A stretch of DNA of 42,941 nucleotides from Streptomyces sp. WAC06614 (GTDB lineage Bacteria > Actinomycetota > Actinomycetes > Streptomycetales > Streptomycetaceae): the NCBI RefSeq assembly GCF_003949795.1, contig NZ_RPRY01000024.1:1-42941 (forward strand), written 5' to 3'. Shown here in pieces: positions 1-7,966 of the stretch. Under the pieces are notes generated by a model. The model did no database searches, was not told the DNA's origin, and saw only the letters and a list, made by a program, of their open reading frames with translations. Both the position numbers and the translations under genes were made by a program. Within the stretch, counting starts at the first letter, position 1. Each line of letters begins with the position of its first letter.

Positions 1-135
1 GGCCCCCACGGGCCGAATCACCTGAGTAACAGCCTCCCCGGCCTGCCCGCCCCCGGCCGCGCTGCCTCCGGCAGCGCGGCCGGGGGCGGGCAGGCCGGGG
101 AGGCTGTTACTCAGGTGATTCGGCCCGTGGGGGCC
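1..135. repeat. Perfect 66-bp inverted repeat at the window edge
   Basis: Bases 1-66 are the exact reverse complement of bases 70-135, with only TCC (67-69) between them. The right arm reads smoothly into the coding region that follows, so it looks like the genuine copy. The left arm looks like a fold-back copy made during library preparation or assembly. A natural 66-bp perfect hairpin with a 3-nt loop inside a coding frame would be exceptional. The repeat starts exactly at base 1, which fits a contig-end artefact. Confidence 0.95.
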
Positions 136-801
136 GGCGGCACCGATCCGCAGACCTTGTCCCAGGTGTTCGAGGACGTGTTCCCGGCGGCCGGGACGCC
201 CGCGCCGCGTGCAGCGGCGCCGGCCGCGGCCCCGGCTTCGGCCGACGGGCACGGTGGCCGGTCGGTGGCGGCGGCGTGGGCCGCGGGGCGCCGGCGCCCC
301 GCCCTGCTGGCCGCCGGCGGAGCCCTGGTGGCCGTCGTGCTCGGCACGGTGGCCGCCCTGGCCATGTCCTCCGACGACGACCCCGGCGCCCCGGCCACCT
401 CCCCGACCCCCGGCTCCTCCCGCCCGGACGCGGTCCCCGGAGGGAACGATCCTGCACAGGACCCGGCCACCCCGCCGGGCACCGGCGGCGCCACGGCCCC
501 GCCCGAGGGCGACCGGCCCTCCGGCCCCGGCGGCACGGCCACGGCCCCGACGTCCACGGCCGGCAGCCCCGGTGCGGGCGCCGGCCCCGGCACCGGCGGC
601 CCCACCCGGCGCCCGACGACGAAGCCCGCGTCCCCGGGCACGTCCCCGTCGGCCCCGAAGCCCTCGGAGTCCTCGGCCGACCCCGGCCCGAGCCCGAGCC
701 CGACCCAGAGCCAGGGGGGCTCGCCCTCGCAGTCCCCGGGCACGCCGACCGTCTCCGCGGGGCAGCCGCAGGGCCCGTCCGGCACCGCCACCAGCGGCTG
801 A
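70..801 (+). CDS. Partial single-pass membrane protein with Pro/Ser/Thr-rich tail (5' end missing)
   Basis: The reading frame is open from base 1 through the fold-back, so the true N-terminus is missing. A GTG at 115 could serve as a start but has no convincing ribosome binding site; I report from 70, where the right arm of the fold-back begins. Counting from the GTG, about 60 cytoplasmic residues (including TLSQVFEDVFPAA) precede one membrane helix (about residues 62-84) after an Arg-rich stop-transfer run. The remaining 140 or so residues are low complexity, rich in Pro, Ser, Thr, Gly and Ala, and probably extracytoplasmic. The layout resembles C-terminal ends of Streptomyces regulatory membrane proteins such as Ser/Thr kinases, but no catalytic domain is visible and the function is unknown. 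A GC-rich hairpin follows the stop codon. Confidence 0.7.
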   Translation, partial: GSAAGGGQAGEAVTQVIRPVGAGGTDPQTLSQVFEDVFPAAGTPAPRAAAPAAAPASADGHGGRSVAAAWAAGRRRPALLAAGGALVAVVLGTVAALAMSSDDDPGAPATSPTPGSSRPDAVPGGNDPAQDPATPPGTGGATAPPEGDRPSGPGGTATAPTSTAGSPGAGAGPGTGGPTRRPTTKPASPGTSPSAPKPSESSADPGPSPSPTQSQGGSPSQSPGTPTVSAGQPQGPSGTATSG

Positions 802-809
802 ACGCACGC

Positions 810-840
810 GGGGCCGGCCCCTGGGAAAGGGACCGGCCCC
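810..840. terminator. Bidirectional hairpin terminator
   Basis: Arms GGGGCCGG (810-817) and CCGGCCCC (833-840) flank an inner CCC/GGG pairing (819-821 with 829-831). It lies between the convergent partial membrane-protein gene and nucS. There is no T-tract, as is usual for Streptomyces terminators. Confidence 0.65.
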
Positions 841-882
841 GTCATGCGTCACGGCCGCGCACGGCCGCAGCGAACGCTCGGC

Positions 883-1554
883 CTAGAACAGCCTCAGCTT
901 GTCGTCCTCGATGCCGCGCAGCGCGTCGTAGTCCAGGACCACGCACTCCATGCCCCGGTCCGTCGCCAGCACCCGCGCCTGCGGCTTGATCTCCTGGGCC
1001 GCGAACACGCCCTTGACCGGCGCCAGGTGCGGATCGCGGTTGAGCAGCTCCAGGTACCGGGTCAGCTGCTCCACGCCGTCGATCTCACCGCGCCGCTTGA
1101 TCTCGACGGCCACGGTCCCGCCGTCGGCGTCGCGGCACAGGATGTCGACCGGGCCGATCGCCGTCATGTACTCGCGGCGGATCAGCGTGTACCCCTCACC
1201 GAGCGTCTCGATGCGGTCGGCCAGCAGTTCCTGCAGGTGCGCCTCGACGCCGTCCTTGATCAGGCCGGGGTCGACGCCCAGCTCGTGGGAGGAGTCGTGG
1301 AGCACTTCCTCCATCGTGATGATGAGCTTCTCGCCCGCCTTGTTGACGACCGTCCACACCCCGGCCTCGTCCCCGGCCCCCTCCTTGAGGGTGCACGGCG
1401 GGGACATCCAGTTGAGGGGCTTGTACGCCCGGTCGTCCGCGTGGATCGAGACACTGCCGTCGGCCTTCACGAGGATCAGACGGGGTGCGGAGGGCAGATG
1501 GGCGGTGAGCCGGCCCGCGTAGTCGACGGAGCAGCGGGCGATGACGAGACGCAT
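883..1554 (-). CDS. nucS: Endonuclease NucS (non-canonical mismatch repair)
   Basis: NucS/EndoMS cuts mismatched double-stranded DNA and replaces MutS/MutL mismatch repair in most actinobacteria. The 223-residue length fits the family. The N-terminal part ([16 protein letters not shown]) is the DNA-binding and dimerisation domain. The C-terminal PD-(D/E)XK nuclease core shows D137 (GPVDILC) and the E151-I-K153 motif. The C-terminal end DDKLRLF resembles the beta-clamp-binding tail described for NucS. I chose ATG 1554 over an upstream in-frame start because [15 protein letters not shown] is the conserved family start. It converges on the partial gene to its left and is divergent from the small gene at 1788. 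Confidence 0.95.
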   Translation of the reverse strand: MRLVIARCSVDYAGRLTAHLPSAPRLILVKADGSVSIHADDRAYKPLNWMSPPCTLKEGAGDEAGVWTVVNKAGEKLIITMEEVLHDSSHELGVDPGLIKDGVEAHLQELLADRIETLGEGYTLIRREYMTAIGPVDILCRDADGGTVAVEIKRRGEIDGVEQLTRYLELLNRDPHLAPVKGVFAAQEIKPQARVLATDRGMECVVLDYDALRGIEDDKLRLF

Positions 1555-1787
1555 GGTCGGCAACGCTACTCGACCGACCCCCCTCCACGCGATTCGCCCC
1601 CGAAAGCCCCGTTCGCCGATGGCGCGTTGTATGCGCATTCTCCTGGTGCCGTACCCATGGGGCGCCTACCGTGTTAGCAGGAGGTTGTCGAACGCGCACA
1701 CTGCGTTGCCGCGTGTGGTGCGGCCTCCTTCCCTGCCCGTAAGACTCCGGCAACCCAAAAGCCGCCGGGGTCGCGAGAGGAGAACCC

Positions 1788-2180
1788 ATGTCGCTCGACG
1801 TCTCACCGGCCCTACTCGAACAGGCCGAGCGAGGCGAGGTCGACGAAGCCGCCTTCGTCGACTGCGTCCGGACCTCCCTGCCTTACGCCTGGGAGATGAT
1901 CAGCTCGTTGGTGGCCCAGCTCAAGGTCGACGGCGGAGAGTTCGCCGACAACCAGACGCCGCCCCCCAACGAGCAGGCGCGCGGCCAGCTGCTGCGTGCA
2001 CTGGCGAGTGACGCCATCCGCGGTGCCCTCCAGCGGCACTTCGGCGTCCGGCTCGCCTTCCAGAACTGCCACCGCGTCGCGGTGTTCCCGCTGGACCCGT
2101 CCGCCGACGACCGGCTCGCCAAGTTCACCTCGATCCGGGGACAGCTGCTCAACCAGTCCCCGGAACTGCGGGACTGCTGA
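1788..2180 (+). CDS. SCO5389-family conserved hypothetical protein
   Basis: A 130-residue soluble protein beginning MSLDVSPALLEQAERGEVDEAAF. There is no signal peptide, membrane segment or cysteine cluster beyond scattered single Cys residues. From memory it belongs to the small actinobacterial family named after SCO5389, found beside nucS; its role is unknown. The start is supported by a good ribosome binding site (GAGAGGAGAA, ending a few bases before the ATG). The middle contains the segment IRGALQRHFGVRLAFQNCHRV and the protein ends with LLNQSPELRDC. Constant linkage to nucS makes a DNA-related role possible, but nothing in the sequence shows this. Confidence 0.85.
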   Translation: MSLDVSPALLEQAERGEVDEAAFVDCVRTSLPYAWEMISSLVAQLKVDGGEFADNQTPPPNEQARGQLLRALASDAIRGALQRHFGVRLAFQNCHRVAVFPLDPSADDRLAKFTSIRGQLLNQSPELRDC

Positions 2181-2206
2181 CCCCCGCTGCCCGCCGGGGC
2201 TCTGCT

Positions 2207-2249
2207 GCCGCTCCGCGTCGCGCGAGGTGCGACGGGACACCGGAGCGGC
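2207..2249. terminator. Nested hairpin between convergent genes
   Basis: Outer arms GCCGCTCCG (2207-2215) and CGGAGCGGC (2241-2249) enclose a second hairpin, CGTCGC (2216-2221) with GCGACG (2229-2234). It lies between the ends of the SCO5389-family gene and the luciferase-like gene, so it probably acts as a terminator for one or both. Confidence 0.5.
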
Positions 2250-2318
2250 GGCCAGCGGCGGGCACGGCCAGGCTCCCGGCCGGGCGCCGGCCGCGGCCGG
2301 GGCGTCGGCGCCAGGGCG

Positions 2319-3350
2319 TCAGCCGAGGCGGGGCAGGACCTCGGCGCCCAGCCGTCGTACGTTCTCCTCGGTCGCCGCGAGGTCGCCGGAGCCCTCGGTC
2401 AGCAGCGCGAAGCGGGTGATCCCGGTCCGCTCGGCCGTGACCGCCAGCCGGTCCGCGGCCAGCCGGGGGGTGCCCACCGGGTGCAGCGAGCACAGCAGTT
2501 CGGTGTACGCGACCGGGTCCCGCATCGCACGGTGCCGGCCGTCCACCGTCACATGGGCGTCCAGCCCCTGTTTCAGCCAGCCGGGGAGCGCCTTCAGGAG
2601 GGATTCGCGGGCGTCGGCCGTGCGGTCGGCGAGCTGGCAGACGCCCGCGGAGACATGACCGGCCTCCGCCACCAGGGACGGCGGATGGCCGGCCGCCCGC
2701 GCGGTCTCCCGCCACAGCGCGACCATCGAGGCCTTCTCCTCGTCCCCGCAGTGCATGCCCAGCAGCATCGGCAGCCCGCGCTCGGCCGCCAGCCGCACCG
2801 ACGTCGGGGTGGTGCACGCCACCACCACCTCGGGGGCCGCCGCGTCCGCGTCCAGCGCCTCCGAGGCACGCGGTACGACGGCCACCTCGCGGAAGGCGAA
2901 GTGCTCCCCGGCGGCCCCCACCCGGGGCTCGGACAGCCAGCGCGTGATCAGCTCCAGGGCCTCGGGGAAGGAGTGCTCGTACGCCTCCAGCCCGCCGCCG
3001 AACACCTCCAGGTCCACCCAGGGCCCGCCCCGCCCCACCCCGAGGGTGAACCGGCCGCCGGAGGTCAGGTGCAGCAGCGCCGCCTGCTCCGCCAGGGCCA
3101 CCGGGTGGGTGTTGGGCACCACGCTCACGGCCGTGCCCACCCGCAGCCGCCGGGTCCGCCCCAGCAGCAGGGCGGCCAGGGTCACCGCCGACGGGCAGAC
3201 CCCGTACGGCACGAAGTGGTGCTCGGCCAGCCAGACCGAGTCCAGCCCGGACTCCTCGGCCACCTCGGCGGTCCGTACCGCCCGGTGCAGTGCCTCCCCG
3301 GCACCCTGGCCCGGGAACTGGGCCGCCAGTACAAACGCTCCTACGCGCAT
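2319..3350 (-). CDS. LLM-class flavin-dependent oxidoreductase
   Basis: A luciferase-like monooxygenase (bacterial luciferase alpha/beta-barrel fold) that probably uses FMNH2 or F420; its substrate cannot be told. The 343-residue protein starts MRVGAFVLAAQFPGQ and carries family hallmarks: ESGLDSVWLAEHHF, then VGTAVSVVPNTHPVALAEQAALLHLTSG, and the GRFTLGVGRGGPW loop. I chose ATG 3350, which follows a strong ribosome binding site (GAGGAGGCGAGGAGCG); the frame stays open further upstream but that part is non-coding in character. It converges on the gene at 1788 and is divergent from the small Cys-rich gene at 3595. Confidence 0.88.
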   Translation of the reverse strand: MRVGAFVLAAQFPGQGAGEALHRAVRTAEVAEESGLDSVWLAEHHFVPYGVCPSAVTLAALLLGRTRRLRVGTAVSVVPNTHPVALAEQAALLHLTSGGRFTLGVGRGGPWVDLEVFGGGLEAYEHSFPEALELITRWLSEPRVGAAGEHFAFREVAVVPRASEALDADAAAPEVVVACTTPTSVRLAAERGLPMLLGMHCGDEEKASMVALWRETARAAGHPPSLVAEAGHVSAGVCQLADRTADARESLLKALPGWLKQGLDAHVTVDGRHRAMRDPVAYTELLCSLHPVGTPRLAADRLAVTAERTGITRFALLTEGSGDLAATEENVRRLGAEVLPRLG

Positions 3351-3448
3351 CGCTCCTCGCCTCCTCGCGGCTGACGCGGCCTCCCCCAGGTGGACCGATG
3401 TGTCCTGAGTCCGATCGTCGGGTCTTCTGCTGGCAACAACGTCTGACA

Positions 3449-3463
3449 CGTGCCAAAGGCACG
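3449..3463. promoter_or_regulatory. Inverted repeat in the LLM / zinc-protein intergenic region
   Basis: CGTGCC-AAA-GGCACG lies in the 244-bp divergent region 3351-3594, next to an unusually AT-rich patch (about 3466-3490). It could be an operator for the oxidoreductase gene. No regulator is encoded beside it. Confidence 0.35.
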
Positions 3464-3594
3464 GCCTGATATGAAAGTTATTGAGATTGTCGGGGAATCC
3501 GTCGCGGCCACCTGTGACCACCCTGCGGGTACCCAGGTGTGCGGCGCGTAGTCTGGGAGAAAATTCCTTGCCCCCGCCGATCCGTGAGGTATAC

Positions 3595-3924
3595 GTGTCC
3601 CCGCGTCACAACCGCCCCAAGGGCGGCGACCACCCGGCCGACCGCCGAGGCGACGGCGGGCCGGACCGCTACGGCCTGGAACGCACCGAGGAGTACCTCG
3701 GCGAGGAGTGGACGGTCCGGCACGTCTCCGGCGCCGGCGCGGCCGGCAAGCGCTACCGCTGCCCCGGCTGCGACCAGGAGATCCCGCCGGCCACCCCGCA
3801 CGTGGTGGCCTGGCCCCAGTACGGCGGCGTGGACGACCGCCGGCACTGGCACAAGGCCTGCTGGAACGCCAAGGACCGCCGCACCACGCGGGTGCAGCGG
3901 TCCCGTAACGCGCCCCGGCACTAG
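3595..3924 (+). CDS. Small protein with a CxxC...HxxxC zinc-binding-like motif
   Basis: A 109-residue basic, hydrophilic protein. The middle has YRCPGCDQEI and then HWHKACW about 35 residues later, a Cys/His spacing that could bind one zinc ion. Homologues in Streptomyces are often labelled ATP/GTP-binding protein, but no P-loop is visible, so I would not carry that name over. I chose GTG 3595, preceded by GTGAGG, over the upstream in-frame start at 3481, which lies in AT-rich promoter-like DNA. The C-terminus is Arg-rich (RRTTRVQRSRNAPRH), so nucleic-acid binding is conceivable. It converges on the ABC permease gene with about 28 bp between stops. Confidence 0.8.
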   Translation: MSPRHNRPKGGDHPADRRGDGGPDRYGLERTEEYLGEEWTVRHVSGAGAAGKRYRCPGCDQEIPPATPHVVAWPQYGGVDDRRHWHKACWNAKDRRTTRVQRSRNAPRH

Positions 3925-3952
3925 GAGTCCCGAGTCCCGGGGGAGGGGCCGG

Positions 3953-4831
3953 TCAGACGTCGCGGCGGCCCACCGCCAGGTACGAGCCCGCCACCGCCGC
4001 GCCCGTCACGAGGAACAGCAGGGCGAAGTGGACCCAGGCCGGGGGGATGCTGCCGGTGTCGGCGTCGGGCAGACCGAAGAGCTGCATCAGCGCCACGGGG
4101 GAGTTGTACCGGATCAGGGCCGAGCCGACCGGCTGGGTGGCCTCCCACATGGAGAGCATCCCGCCGGTGAACGGCGGCACGGTGACGACGCCGATCATCA
4201 CCGCGATCCCGCCCGCGGAGTGCCGTACGAGGGCCCCGACCGCCAGCGCCAGAACGCCGAGCAGGGTGACGTAGAAGCTGCCGGCGAGTCCGCCGAGCAG
4301 CTCGCGGGGGATGTCGTGCGGGCCGGCGTCGGGCCGGTGGTGCACGATCGCCCCGGCCAGCGCGACGAAGGTCACGGAGGCCGCGATCGCGACGAAGCTG
4401 ACCCCGGCGACCACCAGGTACTTCGCGGTCAGCACCCGGTGGCGGTCGGGGGCGGCGGTGAAGGTGGTGCGGATCAGCCCGGTGCCGTGCTCCGACGTCA
4501 TGGTCAGCACGCCCAGGACCATCACCGCGAGCTGCCCGACCAGCAGCCCGAACAGCGCGGGCGCGGTGTAGGGGGTCCCGCGGAAGTTCTCCCCGGAGGT
4601 CTGCGAGACGGCGGCCAGCCCGATCCCGACCACCAGCAGCACCAGCGAGCCGAGGGTCAGCACGGTCGAGCGCACCGAAGCCATCTTGGTCCACTCGGAG
4701 GCGATGGCGTGGCCCAGGTGCGGCCGCGGGGTCGGCAGCGGCGAGGTGTACGCCACCGGGGCGGCTGCGGACGGCGTGGCCCCGGACGACGCGGCCGCGG
4801 TGCGCGCGGGCTGCGGGGTCGGTGCGGTCAT
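3953..4831 (-). CDS. ABC transporter permease (module A)
   Basis: A 292-residue permease of the ABC-2 type. A Pro/Ala/Thr-rich cytoplasmic N-terminus of about 40 residues precedes the SEWTKMASVRSTVLTLG motif, which marks the first of about six hydrophobic segments. The C-terminus ends just after the last helix (YLAVGRRDV). ATG 4831 overlaps the stop of the upstream ATPase gene (ATGA, 4828-4831), so the two are translationally coupled and form one exporter. It is paralogous to the permease at 6079-6858 (shared SEWTK start, TSEHGTGLIRTTFTAAPDR versus GSEYSTGMVRTSLAAVPRR). The substrate is unknown; this class usually exports peptides, antibiotics or lipids. Confidence 0.9.
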   Translation of the reverse strand: MTAPTPQPARTAAASSGATPSAAAPVAYTSPLPTPRPHLGHAIASEWTKMASVRSTVLTLGSLVLLVVGIGLAAVSQTSGENFRGTPYTAPALFGLLVGQLAVMVLGVLTMTSEHGTGLIRTTFTAAPDRHRVLTAKYLVVAGVSFVAIAASVTFVALAGAIVHHRPDAGPHDIPRELLGGLAGSFYVTLLGVLALAVGALVRHSAGGIAVMIGVVTVPPFTGGMLSMWEATQPVGSALIRYNSPVALMQLFGLPDADTGSIPPAWVHFALLFLVTGAAVAGSYLAVGRRDV

Positions 4832-5943
4832 CGGGCGTCCTCGGAGTCGTTCGCGGGACCGGCCAGGTCGGCCGGGCGGCTGGGCATCAGGAAGGGGCGG
4901 TCGGCGCCCGGGGGCGGGGGAGCGTAGAAGGCGGCGGCGGTCGGGCCCGACACCGCGTGCGCGCTCTCGTCCTCCCAGGCGGGGACGGTCAGCGGCTCGG
5001 GTGCGAACAGTTCGGCGCGGGGGTCGTCGGTGGAGGTGTACTCGACCGAGCTCTGGGTGAGCCGCATGTACGCCTCCTCCAGCGAGGCCCGGTGCGGGGA
5101 GAGCTCCCACAGCCGGACGCCGGCCTCGTGGGCGAGGTCCGAGACCTGCGGCAGGGTGAGGCCCGTCACCCGCAGGGCGCCGTCGGGCTCCTTGAGCACC
5201 CGGCCCCCAGCCTTCACGAGGGTCTCACCCAGCGCTTGTGCGCCATGACGATCGGTGTCGGCCACGCGGACCCGAGCGAATCCGGCCGAGTTGTGGGCGA
5301 TGAACTCCTGCACGCCCATGTCGGCCAGCAGCCGGCCCCGCCCGATCACGATCAGGTGGTCGGCGGTCAGGGCCATCTCGCTCATCAGGTGCGAGGAGAC
5401 GAACACGGTCCGGCCCTCGGAGGCCAGCCGGCGCATGAGGTTGCGCACCCACAGGATGCCCTCGGGGTCCAGCCCGTTGACGGGCTCGTCGAACAGCAGC
5501 ACCTGGGGGTCGCCGAGCAGGGCGGCGGCGATGCCCAGCCGCTGGCCCATGCCGAGGGAGAAGGCCTTGGTCCGCATCCGGGCCACGTCCTGGAGGCCGA
5601 CCACCCCGAGCACCTCGTCGACCCGCTTCTCCGGGATCCCGGAGAGCTGGGCGAGGGCCAGCAGATGGGTCCGGGCCCGCCGGCCGCCGTGCACGGCCTT
5701 GGCGTCCAGCAGGGCGCCGACGTGCCGCTGGGCGTTGGGCAGCTCCCGGAACGGCGAGCCGTTGATCGTGACATGACCGGCGGTGGGACGGTCCAGGCCG
5801 AGGATCATCCGCATGGTGGTGGACTTCCCGGAGCCGTTGGGCCCCAGGAAGCCGGTGACATGACCGGGCCTGACCTGGAAGGACAGCTGGTCGACGGCGG
5901 TCTTGGCGCCGTAGCGCTTGGTCAGGCCGACTGCCTCGATCAT
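4828..5943 (-). CDS. ABC transporter ATP-binding protein (module A)
   Basis: A 371-residue ABC ATPase. Walker A is GPNGSGKST (about residues 31-39), the signature motif is the degenerate LGMGQ form typical of BcrA/LolD-like exporters, Walker B is VLLFDEP and the H-loop is SSHLMSEM. About 60 extra residues at the C-terminus are Pro/Ala-rich and probably disordered. ATG 5943 (MIEAVGLTKRYG) is preceded by AGGGGCAGAGG. It is very similar to the ATPase at 6861-7862: the stretch from SLGMGQRLGIAAALL through DEPVNGLDPEGILW is nearly identical. The pair looks like a tandem duplication. Its permease partner follows with a 4-bp overlap. Confidence 0.93.
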   Translation of the reverse strand: MIEAVGLTKRYGAKTAVDQLSFQVRPGHVTGFLGPNGSGKSTTMRMILGLDRPTAGHVTINGSPFRELPNAQRHVGALLDAKAVHGGRRARTHLLALAQLSGIPEKRVDEVLGVVGLQDVARMRTKAFSLGMGQRLGIAAALLGDPQVLLFDEPVNGLDPEGILWVRNLMRRLASEGRTVFVSSHLMSEMALTADHLIVIGRGRLLADMGVQEFIAHNSAGFARVRVADTDRHGAQALGETLVKAGGRVLKEPDGALRVTGLTLPQVSDLAHEAGVRLWELSPHRASLEEAYMRLTQSSVEYTSTDDPRAELFAPEPLTVPAWEDESAHAVSGPTAAAFYAPPPPGADRPFLMPSRPADLAGPANDSEDAR

Positions 5944-6030
5944 CCTCTGCCCCTTGCGATACGGACGCATTTCGTCCGGGTAAGGCTTAAGAGGATATCG
6001 AGCGTCGTTCGGTTCCGTCCCGGGCCGAAC

Positions 6031-6083
6031 CCTGAGCCACCCCTGAGCCCGACCCGGGGATCCCCCTCAGGGTCCGTCTCAGG
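6031..6083. promoter_or_regulatory. Array of four CCTGAG/CTCAGG half-sites between the ABC modules
   Basis: CCTGAG occurs at 6031-6036 and 6042-6047 (11 bp apart), and its reverse complement CTCAGG at 6066-6071 and 6078-6083 (12 bp apart), the last running into the module B permease stop. Repeats one helical turn apart resemble binding sites of OmpR-type response regulators. The opposed halves could also form a weak terminator hairpin after module B. Either reading is inference. Confidence 0.4.
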
Positions 6084-6858
6084 CGTCGCGCTGCTTGAGC
6101 ACCAGGTAGCCGCCGAGCACGGCCGCGACGACCCACAGGACCATGATCCCGAGGCCGCCCCACGGGCCGTAGGGGGCCGGGTCGCTGCCCATGGCCTCCG
6201 GAACCGTCTGCATGATCATCGACCCGGCCCGGTCGGGGAACCACTGGGCCACCTTCCGGGTCGCCTCCACGTTGCCGAGGATGGTCGAGATCAGGAAGAA
6301 GAACGGCATCAGGATGCCGAGCGAGAGCATCGAGCTGCGCAGCATCGTCGCCACGCCCATCGAGAACAGGGCGATCAGGGCCATGTAGAGACCGGCGCCG
6401 ATCACGGCCCGCAGGACGTTCGGCCCGTCGATGCCGATGCTGTGGTCGCCCAGGATCGCCTGGCCCAGGAAGAAGGACAGGAAGCTGGTGACCAGACCCA
6501 CCACCAGCGCCAGCACGGTGGCGACCAGCAGCTTCCCGGCCAGGAAGGTGGCCCGGCGGGGTACGGCGGCCAGCGAGGTGCGGACCATGCCGGTGCTGTA
6601 CTCGCTGCCGACCACCAGCACACCGAAAACGATCATCGCGAGCTGGCCGAGGCTCATCCCGGCGAAGCTGGCGAGGGTCGGGTCGAAGGTGGCCTTCTGG
6701 ACGTCGGGCATGGAGTCGAAGGTGGAGTTGAACACCGCGCACAGCCCGGCGCTGATGCCCACGGTGACGACCAGGGCGGCGACCAGCGTCCAGATCGTCG
6801 AGGCCACGGTACGGATCTTGGTCCACTCGGACCGGAGGACGGCGGGGAAGGTGGACAT
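6079..6858 (-). CDS. ABC transporter permease (module B)
   Basis: A 259-residue ABC-2-type permease. It starts MSTFPAVLRSEWTKIRTVASTIW, with a short cytoplasmic lead, and has about six membrane segments; the last ends in GGYLVLKQRDA. The start lies 2 bp after the TAG of its ATPase gene (6861-6863), so the two are one operon. It is a paralogue of the module A permease but lacks that protein's Pro/Ala-rich N-terminal extension. The two modules probably move related substrates or form mixed complexes; the sequence does not say what is transported. Confidence 0.9.
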   Translation of the reverse strand: MSTFPAVLRSEWTKIRTVASTIWTLVAALVVTVGISAGLCAVFNSTFDSMPDVQKATFDPTLASFAGMSLGQLAMIVFGVLVVGSEYSTGMVRTSLAAVPRRATFLAGKLLVATVLALVVGLVTSFLSFFLGQAILGDHSIGIDGPNVLRAVIGAGLYMALIALFSMGVATMLRSSMLSLGILMPFFFLISTILGNVEATRKVAQWFPDRAGSMIMQTVPEAMGSDPAPYGPWGGLGIMVLWVVAAVLGGYLVLKQRDA

Positions 6859-6860
6859 GG

Positions 6861-7862
6861 CTAGTTACCGCCCTTGTGCGTCGCGTCGAAGCCTGCTCCC
6901 CACGCCGGGACGTCGGCCGGCCGGGCCGGGTTGTCCGGGGCTCCCGGGTGGCCGATGGCGTGGGCGTGGTACTCGACCGCGTCCGCCGTCATACGCATGA
7001 AGGCTTCCTCCAGTGACGCCCGTTGCGGGCTCAGTTCGTGCAGCACGATGCGGTGTTCCGCGGCCAGTTCGCCGAGCCGCTCGGCGCCGACCCCGTCGAC
7101 CTCCAGCGCGCCCGCGCCCGGGACCTCGACCGCGGTGATGCCCTGGGCGTGCAGGAGGTCCTTGAGCTGTTCCTGCTGCGGTGAGCGGAGTCGTACATAT
7201 GCCCGGGAGTTTTGGTGAATGAAATCAGACATCGAGGTGTCGGCAAGGAGCTTCCCTTGACCGATCACGATCAAATGGTCGGCGGTCAATGCCATTTCGC
7301 TCATCAAGTGGGAGGACACGAAGATCGTCCGTCCCTCTCCGGCCAGCCCCTTCATCAGATTGCGGATCCAGAGAATTCCCTCCGGGTCCAGGCCGTTGAC
7401 CGGTTCGTCGAACATGAGGATCTCCGGATCACCGAGCAGTGCGGCGGCGATTCCCAGCCGCTGCCCCATGCCCAGGGAGAAACCTTTCGACTTCTTCTTC
7501 GCCACCGCCGACAGCCCGACGAGGTCCAGGACCTCGCCGACCCGCCGCTCCGGGATCCGGTTCGACTGGGCCAGGCACAGAAGGTTGTTGTACGCGCTGC
7601 GCCCGCCGTGCATGGCCTTGGCGTCCAGCAGCGCACCGATGTGCTTCAGCGGTTCCGGCAGGTCCCGGTAGTGCTTGCCGTCGATCCGGACCGTGCCGCT
7701 GGTCGGGTTGTCGAGGTCGAGCATCATGCGCATGGTCGTGGACTTGCCCGCCCCGTTGGGGCCGAGGAAGCCGGTGACCACCCCCGGCCTGACCTGGAAG
7801 CTGAGGTGGTCCACGGCGATCTTGTCGCCGAAACGTTTGGTGAGGGCCTCGAGCTCGATCAT
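6861..7862 (-). CDS. ABC transporter ATP-binding protein (module B)
   Basis: A 333-residue ABC ATPase with Walker A GPNGAGKST, signature LGMGQ, Walker B ILMFDEP and H-loop SSHLMSEM. I chose ATG 7862 (MIELEALTKRFG), matching the paralogue's MIEAVGL start; a GTG three codons upstream (7871) is also possible. The C-terminal 30 residues are Pro/Gly-rich. It is the first gene of module B and is followed 2 bp later by its permease. A long hairpin at 7882-7925 separates it from filP upstream, so it should have its own promoter or rely on readthrough. Confidence 0.93.
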   Translation of the reverse strand: MIELEALTKRFGDKIAVDHLSFQVRPGVVTGFLGPNGAGKSTTMRMMLDLDNPTSGTVRIDGKHYRDLPEPLKHIGALLDAKAMHGGRSAYNNLLCLAQSNRIPERRVGEVLDLVGLSAVAKKKSKGFSLGMGQRLGIAAALLGDPEILMFDEPVNGLDPEGILWIRNLMKGLAGEGRTIFVSSHLMSEMALTADHLIVIGQGKLLADTSMSDFIHQNSRAYVRLRSPQQEQLKDLLHAQGITAVEVPGAGALEVDGVGAERLGELAAEHRIVLHELSPQRASLEEAFMRMTADAVEYHAHAIGHPGAPDNPARPADVPAWGAGFDATHKGGN

Positions 7863-7881
7863 ACGGGCCACGCTAGAACGC

Positions 7882-7925
7882 CCGAGGGCCCTACGTCACC
7901 TCGAAAGGTGGCGCAGGGCCCTCGG
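7882..7925. terminator. Strong hairpin terminator downstream of filP
   Basis: Arms CCGAGGGCCCT (7882-7892) and AGGGCCCTCGG (7915-7925) enclose a second stem, CACCT (7897-7901) with AGGTG (7906-7910), closed by a CGAA loop. It lies between filP and the ABC module on the same strand and is well placed to terminate filP transcripts. Confidence 0.75.
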
Positions 7926-7966
7926 CCACGGGGGTGGTGGTGCCGGCGTGCGCGCCGGGAGCGGGA

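Noticed and set aside
1..135. Streptomyces telomere palindrome
   Set aside because: Telomeres carry several different short palindromes in non-coding DNA; this is one perfect fold-back inside a coding frame next to core genes such as nucS.
4822..6864. 680-codon plus-strand frame across the ABC modules
   Set aside because: The opposite strand encodes clear ABC ATPase and permease motifs; this frame is composition-driven.
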